From Komagataeibacter rhaeticus (GTDB taxonomy: Bacteria; Pseudomonadota; Alphaproteobacteria; Acetobacterales; Acetobacteraceae), in NCBI RefSeq assembly GCF_003207855.1, contig NZ_NKTZ01000006.1, forward strand, positions 62,001 through 126,000: a stretch of DNA of 64,000 nucleotides, read 5' to 3'. The notes below the pieces were generated by a model, which searched no databases, was not told where the DNA came from, and was given only the letters and a program-made list of their open reading frames with translations. The translations under genes were made by a program, and so were the position numbers. This document shows, piece after piece, positions 1 to 8,785 of this stretch (positions are counted from its first letter, which is position 1; each line of letters starts with the position of its first letter).

Positions 1-121
1 CCAGATCTGGCGCCTTATGCCATAAAAACTCGTTTTCAGTCATTGCCCGCGCGCCTTCCATCGGTTATACGCCCCTTCATCGTCATGACGGTATCGCCCA
101 GTCGATCATCGTTGTCACGTT

Positions 122-207
122 GCGGCCATGGCGGAATGGTAGACGCGCAAGCTTGAGGTGCTTGTGGGGGCAACCCCGTGGAAGTTCGAGTCTTCTTGGC
201 CGCACCA
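122..207 (+). tRNA. tRNA-Leu (anticodon GAG)
   Basis: An 86-nt tRNA with encoded CCA. The acceptor stem pairs GCGGCCA (122-128) with TGGCCGC (197-203), followed by discriminator A204 and CCA (205-207). The anticodon stem CAAGC/GCTTG (148-152, 160-164) encloses the loop TTGAGGT, which puts GAG at 155-157, so it reads CTC and CTT leucine codons. The long variable arm after the anticodon stem (GGGG/CCCC pairing near 166-176) is as expected for a class II leucine tRNA. Confidence 0.95.
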
Positions 208-656
208 ACCTGATTTCCTGAAAATATGATGACAATGCCTCTTCCCCGGATGGGGAAGCCCGATGGCCTTGCCGCGCGTCATGCCGTCTGGCTGGCCGGA
301 TACACGGAAAACAGGCCCGGCGCGCGCATATCTGCCTGCCAGGACACGCAATTCACGGACGGGGCGGAACCGGCGTCACAAAAAAGCCATGATCCTTTCC
401 CACAAAATGCCTGTCTTGCCCCAAGGCGCGTGAAAAACCGCACATGACATTCCATGCATGGAATTGTTACAAAAAGTTGAAACCACGACAACGGAAGCTG
501 TCGTCGGGGAAGAATCTTGATTTAAGTCATATCTGGTCCTGATGAAGCACGCTACATCCTTGCCCTCTGGCAACAGCCCGCTGCCTGTTTTCGTATTGAA
601 AACCAGACGATTGGGGCGGTTGCCTGTTCCTGTCATGCATCTTGAGGTAAATATTA
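208..656. other. intergenic region between tRNA-Leu and galU
   Basis: About 450 bases without a gene I can support. Short open frames of 60-90 codons occur on both strands but overlap each other and show no recognisable motif. The stretch holds a stem-loop right after the tRNA (CTTCCCC-GGAT-GGGGAAG, 241-258, without a T-run), a 16-bp palindrome (449-464) and a small stem ACGACA/TGTCGT (485-504). The promoter of galU is presumably here, but I cannot point to convincing -35 and -10 boxes. Confidence 0.5.
449..464. promoter_or_regulatory. 16-bp perfect palindrome upstream of galU
   Basis: ATTCCATG followed directly by its reverse complement CATGGAAT, about 190 bases upstream of the galU start. 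No spacer, so it is more like a dimeric protein site than a terminator hairpin. The regulator is unknown. Confidence 0.35.
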
Positions 657-1526
657 GTGATTAAGCCCCTTAAAAAAGCCGTATTGCCGGTTGCCGGTCT
701 TGGAACACGCTTCCTGCCCGCCACGAAGTGCGTGCCCAAGGAAATGCTGACCGTCGTTGACCGTCCGCTCATCCAGTATGCGATTGATGAGGCACGCGAA
801 GCCGGGATCGAGGAATTCTGCCTCGTTTCCAGCCGGGGCAAGGATTCCCTGATCGATTATTTCGATATTTCCTACGAACTGGAAGACACGCTGAAGGCCC
901 GCAAGAAGGCATCGGCGCTGAAGGCACTGGAAGCGACCCGCGTTACCCCGGGTTCCATGCTGTCCGTCCGCCAGCAGGAGCCGCTGGGCCTGGGCCATGC
1001 CATCTGGTGTGCGCGTGAGTTCATCGGCAACGACCCGTTTGCCATCCTGCTGCCCGATGACGTGGTGCAGAGCAAGAAGTCGTGCATCGGCCAGCTGGTC
1101 GAAGTGTATAACAAGACCGGCGGCAACGTGCTGGCCGTGACCGAAGTGCCGCGTGAGCAGACCGGCAGCTACGGCATTCTGGATATCGGCAAGGATGACG
1201 GCAAGACCGTCGAGGTCAAGGGCCTGGTCGAGAAGCCCGATCCGAAGGACGCGCCCTCCACCCTGTCCGTGATCGGCCGCTACGTGCTGACGGCGGATGT
1301 GCTCAAGCACCTTGCCAAGCTGGAAAAGGGTGCCGGTGGTGAAGTCCAGCTGACGGATGCCATGGCCAAGACCATCGGGCATGTGCCGTTCCATGGTTAC
1401 CGCTACGAAGGCAAGCGCTTCGACTGCGGCAGCAAGGTCGGCTTCCTGGAAGCCCAGATCGCCTTTGCGCTGGAGCGCGAGGAACTGGCTGGCGACGTGC
1501 GGGAATTCCTGAAAAAGTATAAATGA
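657..1526 (+). CDS. galU: UTP--glucose-1-phosphate uridylyltransferase
   Basis: Makes UDP-glucose from glucose-1-phosphate and UTP in the cytoplasm. In acetic acid bacteria this is the precursor for cellulose and acetan-type polysaccharides. The 289-residue protein has the nucleotidyltransferase signature AGLGTRFLPATK at residues 13-24 and the typical family length of about 290. It begins at GTG 657, preceded by a GAGG ribosome site near 643. Its stop overlaps the start of the next gene, a phosphohexomutase, by four bases (ATGA), so the two are very likely co-transcribed and form a glucose-6-phosphate to UDP-glucose module. Confidence 0.95.
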   Translation: MIKPLKKAVLPVAGLGTRFLPATKCVPKEMLTVVDRPLIQYAIDEAREAGIEEFCLVSSRGKDSLIDYFDISYELEDTLKARKKASALKALEATRVTPGSMLSVRQQEPLGLGHAIWCAREFIGNDPFAILLPDDVVQSKKSCIGQLVEVYNKTGGNVLAVTEVPREQTGSYGILDIGKDDGKTVEVKGLVEKPDPKDAPSTLSVIGRYVLTADVLKHLAKLEKGAGGEVQLTDAMAKTIGHVPFHGYRYEGKRFDCGSKVGFLEAQIAFALEREELAGDVREFLKKYK

Positions 1527-2929
1527 CCTTCCGGCATCGGTTCGACCCCACAACCCTGCGGGAGTACGATATCCGCGGGATTGTGGGAAAGACCCTTGGC
1601 CCGGAAGATGCCCATGCCATCGGCCGCACGTTCGCAAGCCTGGTGGCACGGGCAGGGGGCAGGCGCCTTGTCATTGGCCATGACGGTCGGCTTTCGTCTC
1701 CGTCCCTCGAGCACGTGCTTGTGGAGGGCGCGATGGCGTCCGGCATGGCGGTGCAGCGCATTGGCTGCGGGCCGACGCCGATGCTGTATTTTGCCGCGAT
1801 TGCCCTGGGGGCGGACGCGGCGGTCATGGTTACGGGCAGCCATAACCCGCCGGACTACAACGGCTTCAAGATGGTGCGCGCCAACAGGCCATTCTTTGGC
1901 GCGCAGATCAGGGAACTGGGGCGGCTGTCCGCTGCGGGCGATGTCATTCCCCATCGCTCCGGCACCGTGCGGGACGTGGACATAAGGCCCGCTTATGTCA
2001 CGCGCCTGCTGCGCGACCAGGGCAGTGGTCCGCGCCCGCTGAAGGTGGTGTGGGACAATGCCAATAGTGCGGCAGGGGATGTCCTGTCCATGCTGGTGGC
2101 ACGACTGCCCGGCACGCACCATATCCTTAATGGTGATATTGACGGTCATTTCCCCGCCCATCACCCCGACCCCACCATACCCGCCAACATGCGCCAGCTT
2201 GCCGCTGCGGTACGGGCGGAGAAGGCGGATATCGGCCTGGCCTTTGATGGCGATGCCGACCGGCTTGGCGTGGTGGATGAGACCGGCACCATCATCTGGG
2301 CCGACCAGTTGCTGGTGCTTCTGGCGCGTGACGTGCTGCGTACACGCCCAGGGGCCACGATCATTGCCGATGTCAAGGCAAGCCAGATCCTGTTTGACGA
2401 GATAGCCCGTGCCGGCGGCACGCCGCTCATGTGGAAATCAGGCCATTCCCCCATAAAGACCAGGATGGCGGAAACGGATGCCCCGCTGGCGGGCGAGATG
2501 TCGGGCCACTTCTTTTTTGCAGATCACTGGTATGGATTTGATGACGCGCTGTATGCGGCCGTCCGCGTGCTGGAGATGGTCAGCCATCTCAAAACCCCGC
2601 TTTCGGCCCTGCGCACGGCGCTGCCTGCCCGCGTTTCCACGCCCGAACTGCGGTTTGACTGCCCGGAATCACGCAAATTCGCCGTGATTGCGGAAGTGGC
2701 GGCCCGGCTGGAAAAAACCGGGGCCACGGTCTGCGCCATTGATGGCGTGCGTGTCTCGACGCCGGATGGGTGGTGGCTGCTGCGTGCCTCCAACACGCAG
2801 GCGGCGCTGACAGCCCGGGCGGAAGGAACAACGGGGACGGCGCTGGCACGCCTGCAGGCGGAACTATGCGCCCAGCTTGCGCAATCCGGCATTGCCGCGC
2901 CCGATTTTACCGGGGCGGGAAACGACTGA
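1523..2929 (+). CDS. phosphoglucomutase/phosphomannomutase family protein
   Basis: An alpha-D-phosphohexomutase of 468 residues that interconverts hexose-1- and hexose-6-phosphates. All four family signatures are present: the catalytic phosphoserine loop TGSHNPP with Ser106, the metal loop DGDADR at 242-247, the sugar-binding loop GEMSGH at 324-329, and a C-terminal phosphate-binding segment (RASNTQAALTAR). Its ATG overlaps the galU stop (ATGA), which indicates translational coupling. Next to galU the useful reaction would be glucose-6-phosphate to glucose-1-phosphate, but the AlgC/ManB-like sequence means mannose-phosphate activity is also possible, so no symbol is assigned. Confidence 0.9.
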   Translation: MTFRHRFDPTTLREYDIRGIVGKTLGPEDAHAIGRTFASLVARAGGRRLVIGHDGRLSSPSLEHVLVEGAMASGMAVQRIGCGPTPMLYFAAIALGADAAVMVTGSHNPPDYNGFKMVRANRPFFGAQIRELGRLSAAGDVIPHRSGTVRDVDIRPAYVTRLLRDQGSGPRPLKVVWDNANSAAGDVLSMLVARLPGTHHILNGDIDGHFPAHHPDPTIPANMRQLAAAVRAEKADIGLAFDGDADRLGVVDETGTIIWADQLLVLLARDVLRTRPGATIIADVKASQILFDEIARAGGTPLMWKSGHSPIKTRMAETDAPLAGEMSGHFFFADHWYGFDDALYAAVRVLEMVSHLKTPLSALRTALPARVSTPELRFDCPESRKFAVIAEVAARLEKTGATVCAIDGVRVSTPDGWWLLRASNTQAALTARAEGTTGTALARLQAELCAQLAQSGIAAPDFTGAGND

Positions 2930-3171
2930 TAAGCAGTAAAAGGTTCCGGGCACTGCCTGTGTTCGGGAAGGCAGGACGTCCTGAATCCTTAAAAAAAGCC
3001 CCGTCAGAAACATCTGTTGAATTTGCAGCGTGCTTCATGGACCGACCCGGAAGGATGGGCACAGGGGGCCGCATGCGGTTTTTTTGTTGTGTGGCGGCCA
3101 AGGGGGTTTAATAAGACCCTGACCGGTCCGATATGCCGGTCATGAACCCCATGCAGGAACCGTGCAGCATA

Positions 3172-3354
3172 ATGGCCCAACCTCCTTTCCGTTCCTTTCT
3201 TGTGCCGGGGCAGCCTGTCAGCCATCCCGACCACCCGGAATGGGGCGAGGGCGTGGTACAGTCCGCCGTCGGGCACCGGGTTACGGTCATGTTCCCCCAT
3301 GCGGGCAAGGTGGTGGTGAACGCCACGGTCGTGCACCTGACCGAACTGTCATAG
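3172..3354 (+). CDS. DUF3553 domain-containing small protein
   Basis: A 60-residue protein beginning MAQPPFRSFLVPGQPV and carrying the DUF3553 pattern: G-x-V-x-HP near the start, then WGEGVVQSAVGHRVTVMFPHAGKV. This SH3-like small-domain family is common in Alphaproteobacteria and has no established function. Start 3172 is preferred because the family begins just ahead of this pattern; an upstream ATG at 3133 would add 13 residues. It ends nine bases before moaA, so the two are probably one transcript. The 240 bases upstream, back to the phosphohexomutase, hold nothing I recognise. Confidence 0.7.
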   Translation: MAQPPFRSFLVPGQPVSHPDHPEWGEGVVQSAVGHRVTVMFPHAGKVVVNATVVHLTELS

Positions 3355-3363
3355 GGGCGCCGA

Positions 3364-4383
3364 ATGGACCATACCCCGCTACCCGATTCCTACGGCCGGC
3401 TGCTGACCTATCTGCGCGTATCGGTCACGGACCGGTGCGACATGCGCTGCATCTACTGCATGGCGGAAGACATGACCTTCCTGCCAAAGGCCGAAATCCT
3501 GTCCCTTACGGAACTGGAGCGGCTGTGCGCCGCCTTCATCCGCCACGGCGTGCGCAGACTGCGGATCACGGGGGGGGAGCCGCTGGTGCGGCGCGATGTG
3601 ATGGCCTTCTTCCGTGAGATGGGACAGTGGCTTGGCCGCCCTGGCGGCCAGCCGGGACTGGATGAACTGACACTGACCACCAATGCAAGCAGGCTGGCGG
3701 CGTTTGCCGAGAACCTTCGTGCCTGTGGCGTGCAGCGCATCAATGTCAGCCTTGATTCACTTGATCCCGCCCGTTTCGCCCGCATAACCCGGCGCGGCAA
3801 CCTGTCCCGCACGCTTGATGGCATCCGTGCGGCACGCGAAGCCGGACTGGCCCTGCGCATCAACACCGTAGCCATGGCAGGCGTGAACGATGATGAATTC
3901 GACAGCCTGATTGCCTGGTGTGGTGAAATTGGCGCGGATCTGTGCCTGATCGAGACCATGCCCATGGGCGAGACGGGAGAGGACCGGACGGATTACTACC
4001 TGCCCCTGTCCGGCGTGCGTCGCGGTCTTGAACAGCGCTGGACGCTGGAACCGGTCCCCTACCGCACCGGCGGCCCCGCGCGCTATGCCCGCATTGCCCA
4101 GACCGGGCGGCGGATCGGTTTCATCACGCCCATGACGCATAATTTCTGTGAAAGCTGCAACCGCGTACGGCTGTCATGCACCGGCAGGCTGTATACCTGC
4201 CTGGGCCATGAGGGCTCGACCGACCTGCGCGCGCCATTACGGGCGGGTACGGATGATGCGGGCATGATGGATCATGTCCGCGCCGCCATCCTGCGCAAGC
4301 CGCGCGGGCATGACTTCCTGATCGGCCGCAGCGCGGATGATCCGGCCCGCGTGACGCGCCACATGAGCGTTACCGGCGGCTGA
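3364..4383 (+). CDS. moaA: GTP 3',8-cyclase MoaA
   Basis: A radical-SAM enzyme that makes the first step of molybdenum cofactor synthesis, GTP to (8S)-3',8-cyclo-7,8-dihydroguanosine 5'-triphosphate. The 339-residue protein has the radical-SAM cluster CxxxCxxC at C25, C29 and C32, a second [4Fe-4S] site at C262, C265 and C279, and ends in the conserved Gly-Gly needed for catalysis. The ATG lies nine bases after the DUF3553 gene. The 3' end overlaps by 14 bases with the convergent methyltransferase gene. Its product is needed by the molybdopterin subunit of the aldehyde dehydrogenase at 29-31 kb; moeA at 25 kb acts later in the same pathway. Confidence 0.95.
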   Translation: MDHTPLPDSYGRLLTYLRVSVTDRCDMRCIYCMAEDMTFLPKAEILSLTELERLCAAFIRHGVRRLRITGGEPLVRRDVMAFFREMGQWLGRPGGQPGLDELTLTTNASRLAAFAENLRACGVQRINVSLDSLDPARFARITRRGNLSRTLDGIRAAREAGLALRINTVAMAGVNDDEFDSLIAWCGEIGADLCLIETMPMGETGEDRTDYYLPLSGVRRGLEQRWTLEPVPYRTGGPARYARIAQTGRRIGFITPMTHNFCESCNRVRLSCTGRLYTCLGHEGSTDLRAPLRAGTDDAGMMDHVRAAILRKPRGHDFLIGRSADDPARVTRHMSVTGG

Positions 4384-5269
4384 AGGCGGCATCATGCCAT
4401 GTTTCCCCACGCAGCGCATCCTCCAGACTGGTCGTGAACTGTCCCGGCCGCAGGGGTTGCGGCTGGGTGGGGGCAGGGGACCAGCCGGTCATCATCGCCA
4501 CATGCAGGTCCTGCATCAGGCTGCCATCGGGTTCCAGCGGCAGGCGGGCCAGCGCATCGGCCAGCAGGGCGGGATGGGTCAGGCCACGGGCGCGCTGGCA
4601 CAGGGCATTGGTCTCTCCCCCATGGCGCAGGTCGGCCAGCAGGCCCATGGGGGTGCGGTACGACAGATGGATCACATCCGAATCCGCCACCGGCAGCGCA
4701 AATCCCGCGCGCTGGAGCAGGCCCGCACAGTCACGCAGTCCCGGAAAGGGCGAAATACGGGGAGAAACCCCGCCCCGCCGCGCCATCTCGGCTTCCAGCA
4801 GCGCATGGCGCAGGCCGCCCAGCGTGGGCAGCACCGGCATGCAGGCCAGGAACAGACCATCGGGCACCAGTATGCGCCGCACCTGCGCCAGCAGCCCGGG
4901 CAAGTCATTGACCCAGTGCAGCGAGAGACAGGCCACCACCAGATCGAAACTGTGGGGGGCAAAGGGCAGCCATTCCCCATCCATGCACACGGCGGGACCA
5001 TCATCCCGTCCGCACAGATCCGGGGAAAGATCACCCGCCACGGTAGCGATGCCCCGCGCCCGCAGCGCAGGCGCCACCACGCCCCGCCCACCGATATCCA
5101 GCGCCGTGCCGAAGCCACGGGTCACGTCATCCAGCCGGTCCAGCAGCCGCGCCGCCGCTTCCGCCAAGACGGGGCGCACATCAGCCATGTGGGTCGCGGC
5201 ACGATCGCGGTGCAGGCGCACGGCATGGCGGTCGAATATCTGCGGCACCTCGGGGTTCATGTTCTCCAT
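4370..5269 (-). CDS. class I SAM-dependent methyltransferase, NDUFAF5/BioC-like
   Basis: About 299 residues. The N-terminal part (EVPQIFDRHAVRLHRDRAA) and the variant SAM motif ALDIGGRG followed by LSPDL resemble the NDUFAF5 group, whose mitochondrial member modifies complex I subunit NDUFS7, and more distantly BioC. The later segment FDLVVACLSLHWVNDLPG is the typical methyltransferase motif IV region. A real BioC module exists elsewhere in this window, which argues against biotin synthesis here. ATG 5269 or 5260 is possible; neither has a strong ribosome site. It is divergent from comF and convergent with moaA. Substrate unknown. Confidence 0.75.
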   Translation of the reverse strand: MENMNPEVPQIFDRHAVRLHRDRAATHMADVRPVLAEAAARLLDRLDDVTRGFGTALDIGGRGVVAPALRARGIATVAGDLSPDLCGRDDGPAVCMDGEWLPFAPHSFDLVVACLSLHWVNDLPGLLAQVRRILVPDGLFLACMPVLPTLGGLRHALLEAEMARRGGVSPRISPFPGLRDCAGLLQRAGFALPVADSDVIHLSYRTPMGLLADLRHGGETNALCQRARGLTHPALLADALARLPLEPDGSLMQDLHVAMMTGWSPAPTQPQPLRPGQFTTSLEDALRGETWHDAAFSRR

Positions 5270-5315
5270 GTGCGCCACCCGTCCGGTGCTGCCAAGCCTA
5301 CGATCGTGTGAACGC

Positions 5316-6083
5316 ATGACCCTCCGTCCTTCCTTCCCGCCATGGCGGCGAGCCGCGAGACAGGTGCTTGACGTGCTTTTCCCGCCTCGTTGCGCGGGCT
5401 GCGGGGATGACGTGGCGCAGACGGCCCATCTGTGCGCCACCTGTGTCAGCCAGCTCCATCTGATCACCGCCCCGTTCTGCCATTGCTGCGCGATGCCTTT
5501 CACCTCACGCGCGGCAGGAGGGCCGGATCTGACCTGCGTCGCATGCCGCGAGAACCCGCCACCATGGCGCGAAGCACGGGCCGCCATGGTGTATGACGAT
5601 ACGCCACGCACCCTGATCCTGCCGCTCAAATATGCCGACCGCACTGAAAACGCGGCGCTGCTTGCCCGTTACATGGCAGGGGCGGCCTCGGGCCTGATCG
5701 GCCCGGACTGCGTGCTGGTACCGGTCCCGCTGCACCGTTTGCGGCTGTTCAGCCGCCGCTACAACCAGGCGGCCCTGCTGGCACGCGCGCTGGGCCGCCT
5801 GACCGGCGCGGCGGTCATCATCGACGGGCTGGAGCGCCCGCGTGCCACGCGCCCGCTTGAAGGGCTTGGCCGGGCGGCCCGCCACGCCCGCATGCACGGC
5901 GCGGTTGGCGTGCGGGCCTACCGTCAGGCCGCCATACAGGGGCGGCACATGATTGTCGTCGACGATGTCATGACGACCGGCGCCACCCTTGCCGCCTGCA
6001 CCCGCGCCCTGCTGGCGGCCGGGGCCGGGCGGGTCGATGTGCTTGCCGCGGCGCGTGCCTGTGGCCAGCACGAACAACAATAG
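5316..6083 (+). CDS. comF: ComF family phosphoribosyltransferase-like protein
   Basis: A 255-residue protein with N-terminal zinc-finger cysteines (PPRCAGCGDD, HLCATC, FCHCC) and a C-terminal PRTase fold. The PRPP-binding signature is VVDDVMTTGAT, and the conserved ComF segment VPVPLHRLRLFSRRYNQA is present. ComF proteins are associated with handling incoming single-stranded DNA during natural transformation, although the role outside naturally competent model species is unclear. Start 5316 was chosen because homology begins here; the open frame runs much further upstream, but that part is antisense to the methyltransferase gene. grxC follows after 66 bases. Confidence 0.88.
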   Translation: MTLRPSFPPWRRAARQVLDVLFPPRCAGCGDDVAQTAHLCATCVSQLHLITAPFCHCCAMPFTSRAAGGPDLTCVACRENPPPWREARAAMVYDDTPRTLILPLKYADRTENAALLARYMAGAASGLIGPDCVLVPVPLHRLRLFSRRYNQAALLARALGRLTGAAVIIDGLERPRATRPLEGLGRAARHARMHGAVGVRAYRQAAIQGRHMIVVDDVMTTGATLAACTRALLAAGAGRVDVLAAARACGQHEQQ

Positions 6084-6149
6084 GATAAGCTGCACACCGG
6101 CCACCCGCCCGGCAACGCGCGGATACGACAACAACGAAGTGAAGGTTCA

Positions 6150-6410
6150 ATGCCCGCTATCGACATCTATACCCAGCCCGGCTGCCCCTACTGCATCCGC
6201 GCGGTTCGCCTGCTGGCGCAAAAGGGCGTCCCTTTCAACGAGATCAACGCCCCGCACGGCACGCCCGAACGCGCGGAGTCCATCCGCCGCTCCGGTGGCC
6301 GCACCACCGTGCCGCAGATCTTCGTCGACGGCACGCCCGTCGGGGGCTGTGATGACCTGATGGCGCTGGAACGCGCGGGCAAGCTGGACAGCCTGCTGGC
6401 CGCGGGCTGA
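6150..6410 (+). CDS. grxC: glutaredoxin 3
   Basis: An 86-residue glutaredoxin, full length for GrxC. The dithiol active site CPYC is at residues 12-15, and the glutathione-binding motifs TVPQIFVDG and GGCDDL follow. It uses glutathione to reduce protein and mixed disulfides in the cytoplasm. It lies between comF and a DUF1178 gene on the same strand with short gaps, an arrangement common in Alphaproteobacteria. Confidence 0.95.
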   Translation: MPAIDIYTQPGCPYCIRAVRLLAQKGVPFNEINAPHGTPERAESIRRSGGRTTVPQIFVDGTPVGGCDDLMALERAGKLDSLLAAG

Positions 6411-6432
6411 CCGGCACAGGGGTGGAGGGCGC

Positions 6433-6891
6433 ATGATCCGGTATCAGCTGCGCTGCGGCGCAGGACATGAATTCGAGGGATGGTTCCCCGGCAGCAGCGC
6501 GTTCGAGCGGCAGGCGGCCGATGGCCTGCTGTGCTGCCCGCAATGCGGAACGCATGACGTGACCCGTGCCCTGATGGCCCCTGCGGTCCATACCGCCCCG
6601 GCCCCCGCGCGGGCGGAAGCCGTACCACCACCCGCCGCCACGCCACCCGGCCATGCGCCGGGGGCGGTGCCTGACGCCGTGATCGCTCTGTTACAGAAAA
6701 TGCGCCAGACGGTGGAAACACATTGTGACGACGTGGGCGACCGCTTTGCCCAGGAAGCGCTGGACATGCACCGGGGCACGCGCGAAGCCCGTGGCATATA
6801 CGGCAGCATGACCGCAGAGGAACAGGCCGAACTGGATGAAGAGGGCGTGGAAGTGCACGCCATACCCTGGGTCCGGCGGGCCGATAGCTAG
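6433..6891 (+). CDS. DUF1178 family protein
   Basis: A 152-residue protein with the conserved DUF1178 start IRYQLRCGAGHEFEGWFPGS, zinc-ribbon-like cysteines at C8, C35 and C38, a variable Pro/Ala-rich middle (about residues 55-80), and a conserved C-terminal half (RGTREARGIYG, ending EVHAIPWV). The family is widespread in Alphaproteobacteria with no known function. It starts 22 bases after grxC and is probably in the same transcript. Confidence 0.88.
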   Translation: MIRYQLRCGAGHEFEGWFPGSSAFERQAADGLLCCPQCGTHDVTRALMAPAVHTAPAPARAEAVPPPAATPPGHAPGAVPDAVIALLQKMRQTVETHCDDVGDRFAQEALDMHRGTREARGIYGSMTAEEQAELDEEGVEVHAIPWVRRADS

Positions 6892-6960
6892 ACGAACACG
6901 CAAGCGCGCGGCCCGGGCCCACCCCGCCCGGTCCCGCGCCATGTCGGGGAATGATTTGAT

Positions 6961-7482
6961 ATGCAGGACAGCAAAAGGGACAACCCCCCAGGCCACACCG
7001 GCATCCGCCCGGTGCCGCGCCAGGTACGGCGTGCGGGGGCCGCGCTGTGCGCGATGGCGATGATGCTTGCCCCCCTGGCCATGCCCGCCGCCAGCCACGC
7101 CCGGGCCGCCGAGCCGGACATCATCGGCCGGTGGATGACAAAGGACCATGACGGGGTGTTCGAGATTTCCCATTGCGGGCAGGAAATCTGCGGTCATCTG
7201 GTGGGCCTGCGCTACGAGACCGAAATGCCGCGCGACAAACGCGGAGAGGTGGAATGCAACCTGCCCATGCTGAACGGCTTTACGCCCGATGCCGATACGC
7301 CCGGCCACTGGAACGGGCGCGTGACCGACCCCGATACGGGGCATGTCTATCATGCCAAGCTCTGGGTTTCACAGTCTGGTGACCTGAAGCTGCGCGGCTT
7401 CGTGGCCGTACCCTTATTTGGTGAAACGGAAACCTGGAGCCGCTATACCGGAACCATCGGCCCGGCCTGCAAACTGCCCTGA
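6961..7482 (+). CDS. secreted DUF2147 family protein
   Basis: A 173-residue protein with an N-terminal signal region: a basic stretch (PRQVRR), then a hydrophobic core around residues 28-43, with likely cleavage after AxA near SHARA-AEP. The mature part has the DUF2147 features IIGRWMTKDHDGVFEISHCG, a Cys pair (CGQEICG) and a C-terminal LKLRGFV. DUF2147 proteins are small periplasmic or outer-envelope beta proteins of unknown function, frequent in acetic acid bacteria. The signal is preceded by an unusually long N-region, so translation may begin further in, but no better ATG is seen before the hydrophobic core. Confidence 0.75.
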   Translation: MQDSKRDNPPGHTGIRPVPRQVRRAGAALCAMAMMLAPLAMPAASHARAAEPDIIGRWMTKDHDGVFEISHCGQEICGHLVGLRYETEMPRDKRGEVECNLPMLNGFTPDADTPGHWNGRVTDPDTGHVYHAKLWVSQSGDLKLRGFVAVPLFGETETWSRYTGTIGPACKLP

Positions 7483-7528
7483 AGGCCCAAAAAGACAATC
7501 CCCGACCAATGAGGATACCCCTGATTCC

Positions 7529-8758
7529 ATGAGCAGCACCATCTCCCGCCGCGCCTTTGCCGCAACCCTGGCCGCAGCCGGCGTGCCCGTCCTGTCGCGC
7601 CGCGCGGTGGCCCAGATCGCGGCCAAGCCGCGCATCATCTGTTACATCGGTGGCTACACCCAGCACGGGCCACCGGGCGGGGCCGGCAACGGACAGGGGA
7701 TTTCCGTGTTTGAAATGAACCCCGATACAAGCAGCCTTTCGCCGCTCATGACCTATGTGGACATCGCCAGTCCCTCGTTCATGGCCATGTCGGCCGATTT
7801 CAGGCACCTGTATGCCCTGAGCGAGATCAATGATTTCAACGCCAGCGGGGAAGGCTGCGTGACCGCGTTCTCCGTCAACCGCTCCAGCGGGGAGCTGACC
7901 AAGCTCAACGTCGTGCGCTCCGGCGGGGCGGTGCCCGCGCATCTGAGCGTGCATGCCTCGGGCAGATACGTGCTGGTGGCCAACTACATGGGTGGCACGG
8001 TTGGCGTGCTGCCCATCCACCCCGACGGCAGTCTGGGTGACCCGACCGACGTGGTGCACAACACAGGCCCCCGCATGCCGGACCGCGCGGCGGACAATCC
8101 GCCGGGCAACTTCGCCATAAGCGACCATTCCAGTTCGCATGTGCACATGGTGGCATCCGACCCGTCCGGGCGGTTCGTGCTGGCGTGCGACGCGGGGCTG
8201 GACCGGGTGTATGTCTGGACGCTCGACCTGCATACCGGACGGCTCGTACCCGCCAAGATCCCGTTCATTCCCATGACGCCGGGCTCGGCACCCCGTCATT
8301 TCTCGTTCAACGAGAAGGGAACGATGATCTATATCCTGGGCGAGCAGGATTCAAAGGTGGTGGCCGCCAGCTTCAACCCCCAGACCGGCGAGATCGTACC
8401 CCAGCAGACCGTGAGTACGGTTACGCCGCATTTCCGGGGCAGCACGCTGGCCGCGGGCATCCTGCTCTCGCCCAATGGCAAATACCTGTATGTCTCGAAC
8501 CGGCTGGGTGATTCGCTGGCCAGCTTCCATGTGAATGACGATGGCACGCTGAACCTGGTGGAAGAAATCTGGATGCATGCCGATTACGGGCGCGCGATGA
8601 TGTTCGACCCCAGTGGCAACTTCCTGTTCTGCGCCAACCAGCGCAGCGATTCCGTGACCTCCTTCAAGGTCAATGCCCAGACCGGGGTGCTGGACTTCAC
8701 ATGGAACTTCACCCCCGTGGGCAGCCCGACCACCTTCGCGTTCATGAACACGATCTGA
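7529..8758 (+). CDS. Tat-exported seven-bladed beta-propeller lactonase (6-phosphogluconolactonase-like, PF10282 type)
   Basis: A 409-residue protein with an N-terminal twin-arginine signal (SRRAFAATLAAAGVPVLSRR) and a mature chain of repeated blades such as YIGGYTQHG, GQGISVFEMNPDT, PAHLSVHASGRYVLVANYMGGTVGV and LYVSNRLGDSLASF. These are typical of the lactonase family that includes the Pgl propeller enzyme. Export points to the periplasm, where its most plausible substrate is glucono-delta-lactone made by the PQQ glucose dehydrogenase at 33.5-35.9 kb rather than cytosolic 6-phosphogluconolactone. That substrate is an inference. ATG 7529 is chosen because the Tat signal starts here. Confidence 0.82.
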   Translation: MSSTISRRAFAATLAAAGVPVLSRRAVAQIAAKPRIICYIGGYTQHGPPGGAGNGQGISVFEMNPDTSSLSPLMTYVDIASPSFMAMSADFRHLYALSEINDFNASGEGCVTAFSVNRSSGELTKLNVVRSGGAVPAHLSVHASGRYVLVANYMGGTVGVLPIHPDGSLGDPTDVVHNTGPRMPDRAADNPPGNFAISDHSSSHVHMVASDPSGRFVLACDAGLDRVYVWTLDLHTGRLVPAKIPFIPMTPGSAPRHFSFNEKGTMIYILGEQDSKVVAASFNPQTGEIVPQQTVSTVTPHFRGSTLAAGILLSPNGKYLYVSNRLGDSLASFHVNDDGTLNLVEEIWMHADYGRAMMFDPSGNFLFCANQRSDSVTSFKVNAQTGVLDFTWNFTPVGSPTTFAFMNTI

Positions 8759-8785
8759 AGGCGCGCAGGCACTGGTGCGCGGCCT

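Noticed and set aside
208-656. Several 60-90 codon frames between tRNA-Leu and galU
   Set aside because: They overlap on both strands, lack ribosome sites and show no recognisable motif.
4434-5315. Upstream extension of the comF frame by about 290 codons
   Set aside because: The extension is Arg/Ser-rich and antisense to the methyltransferase gene; ComF similarity begins at 5316.
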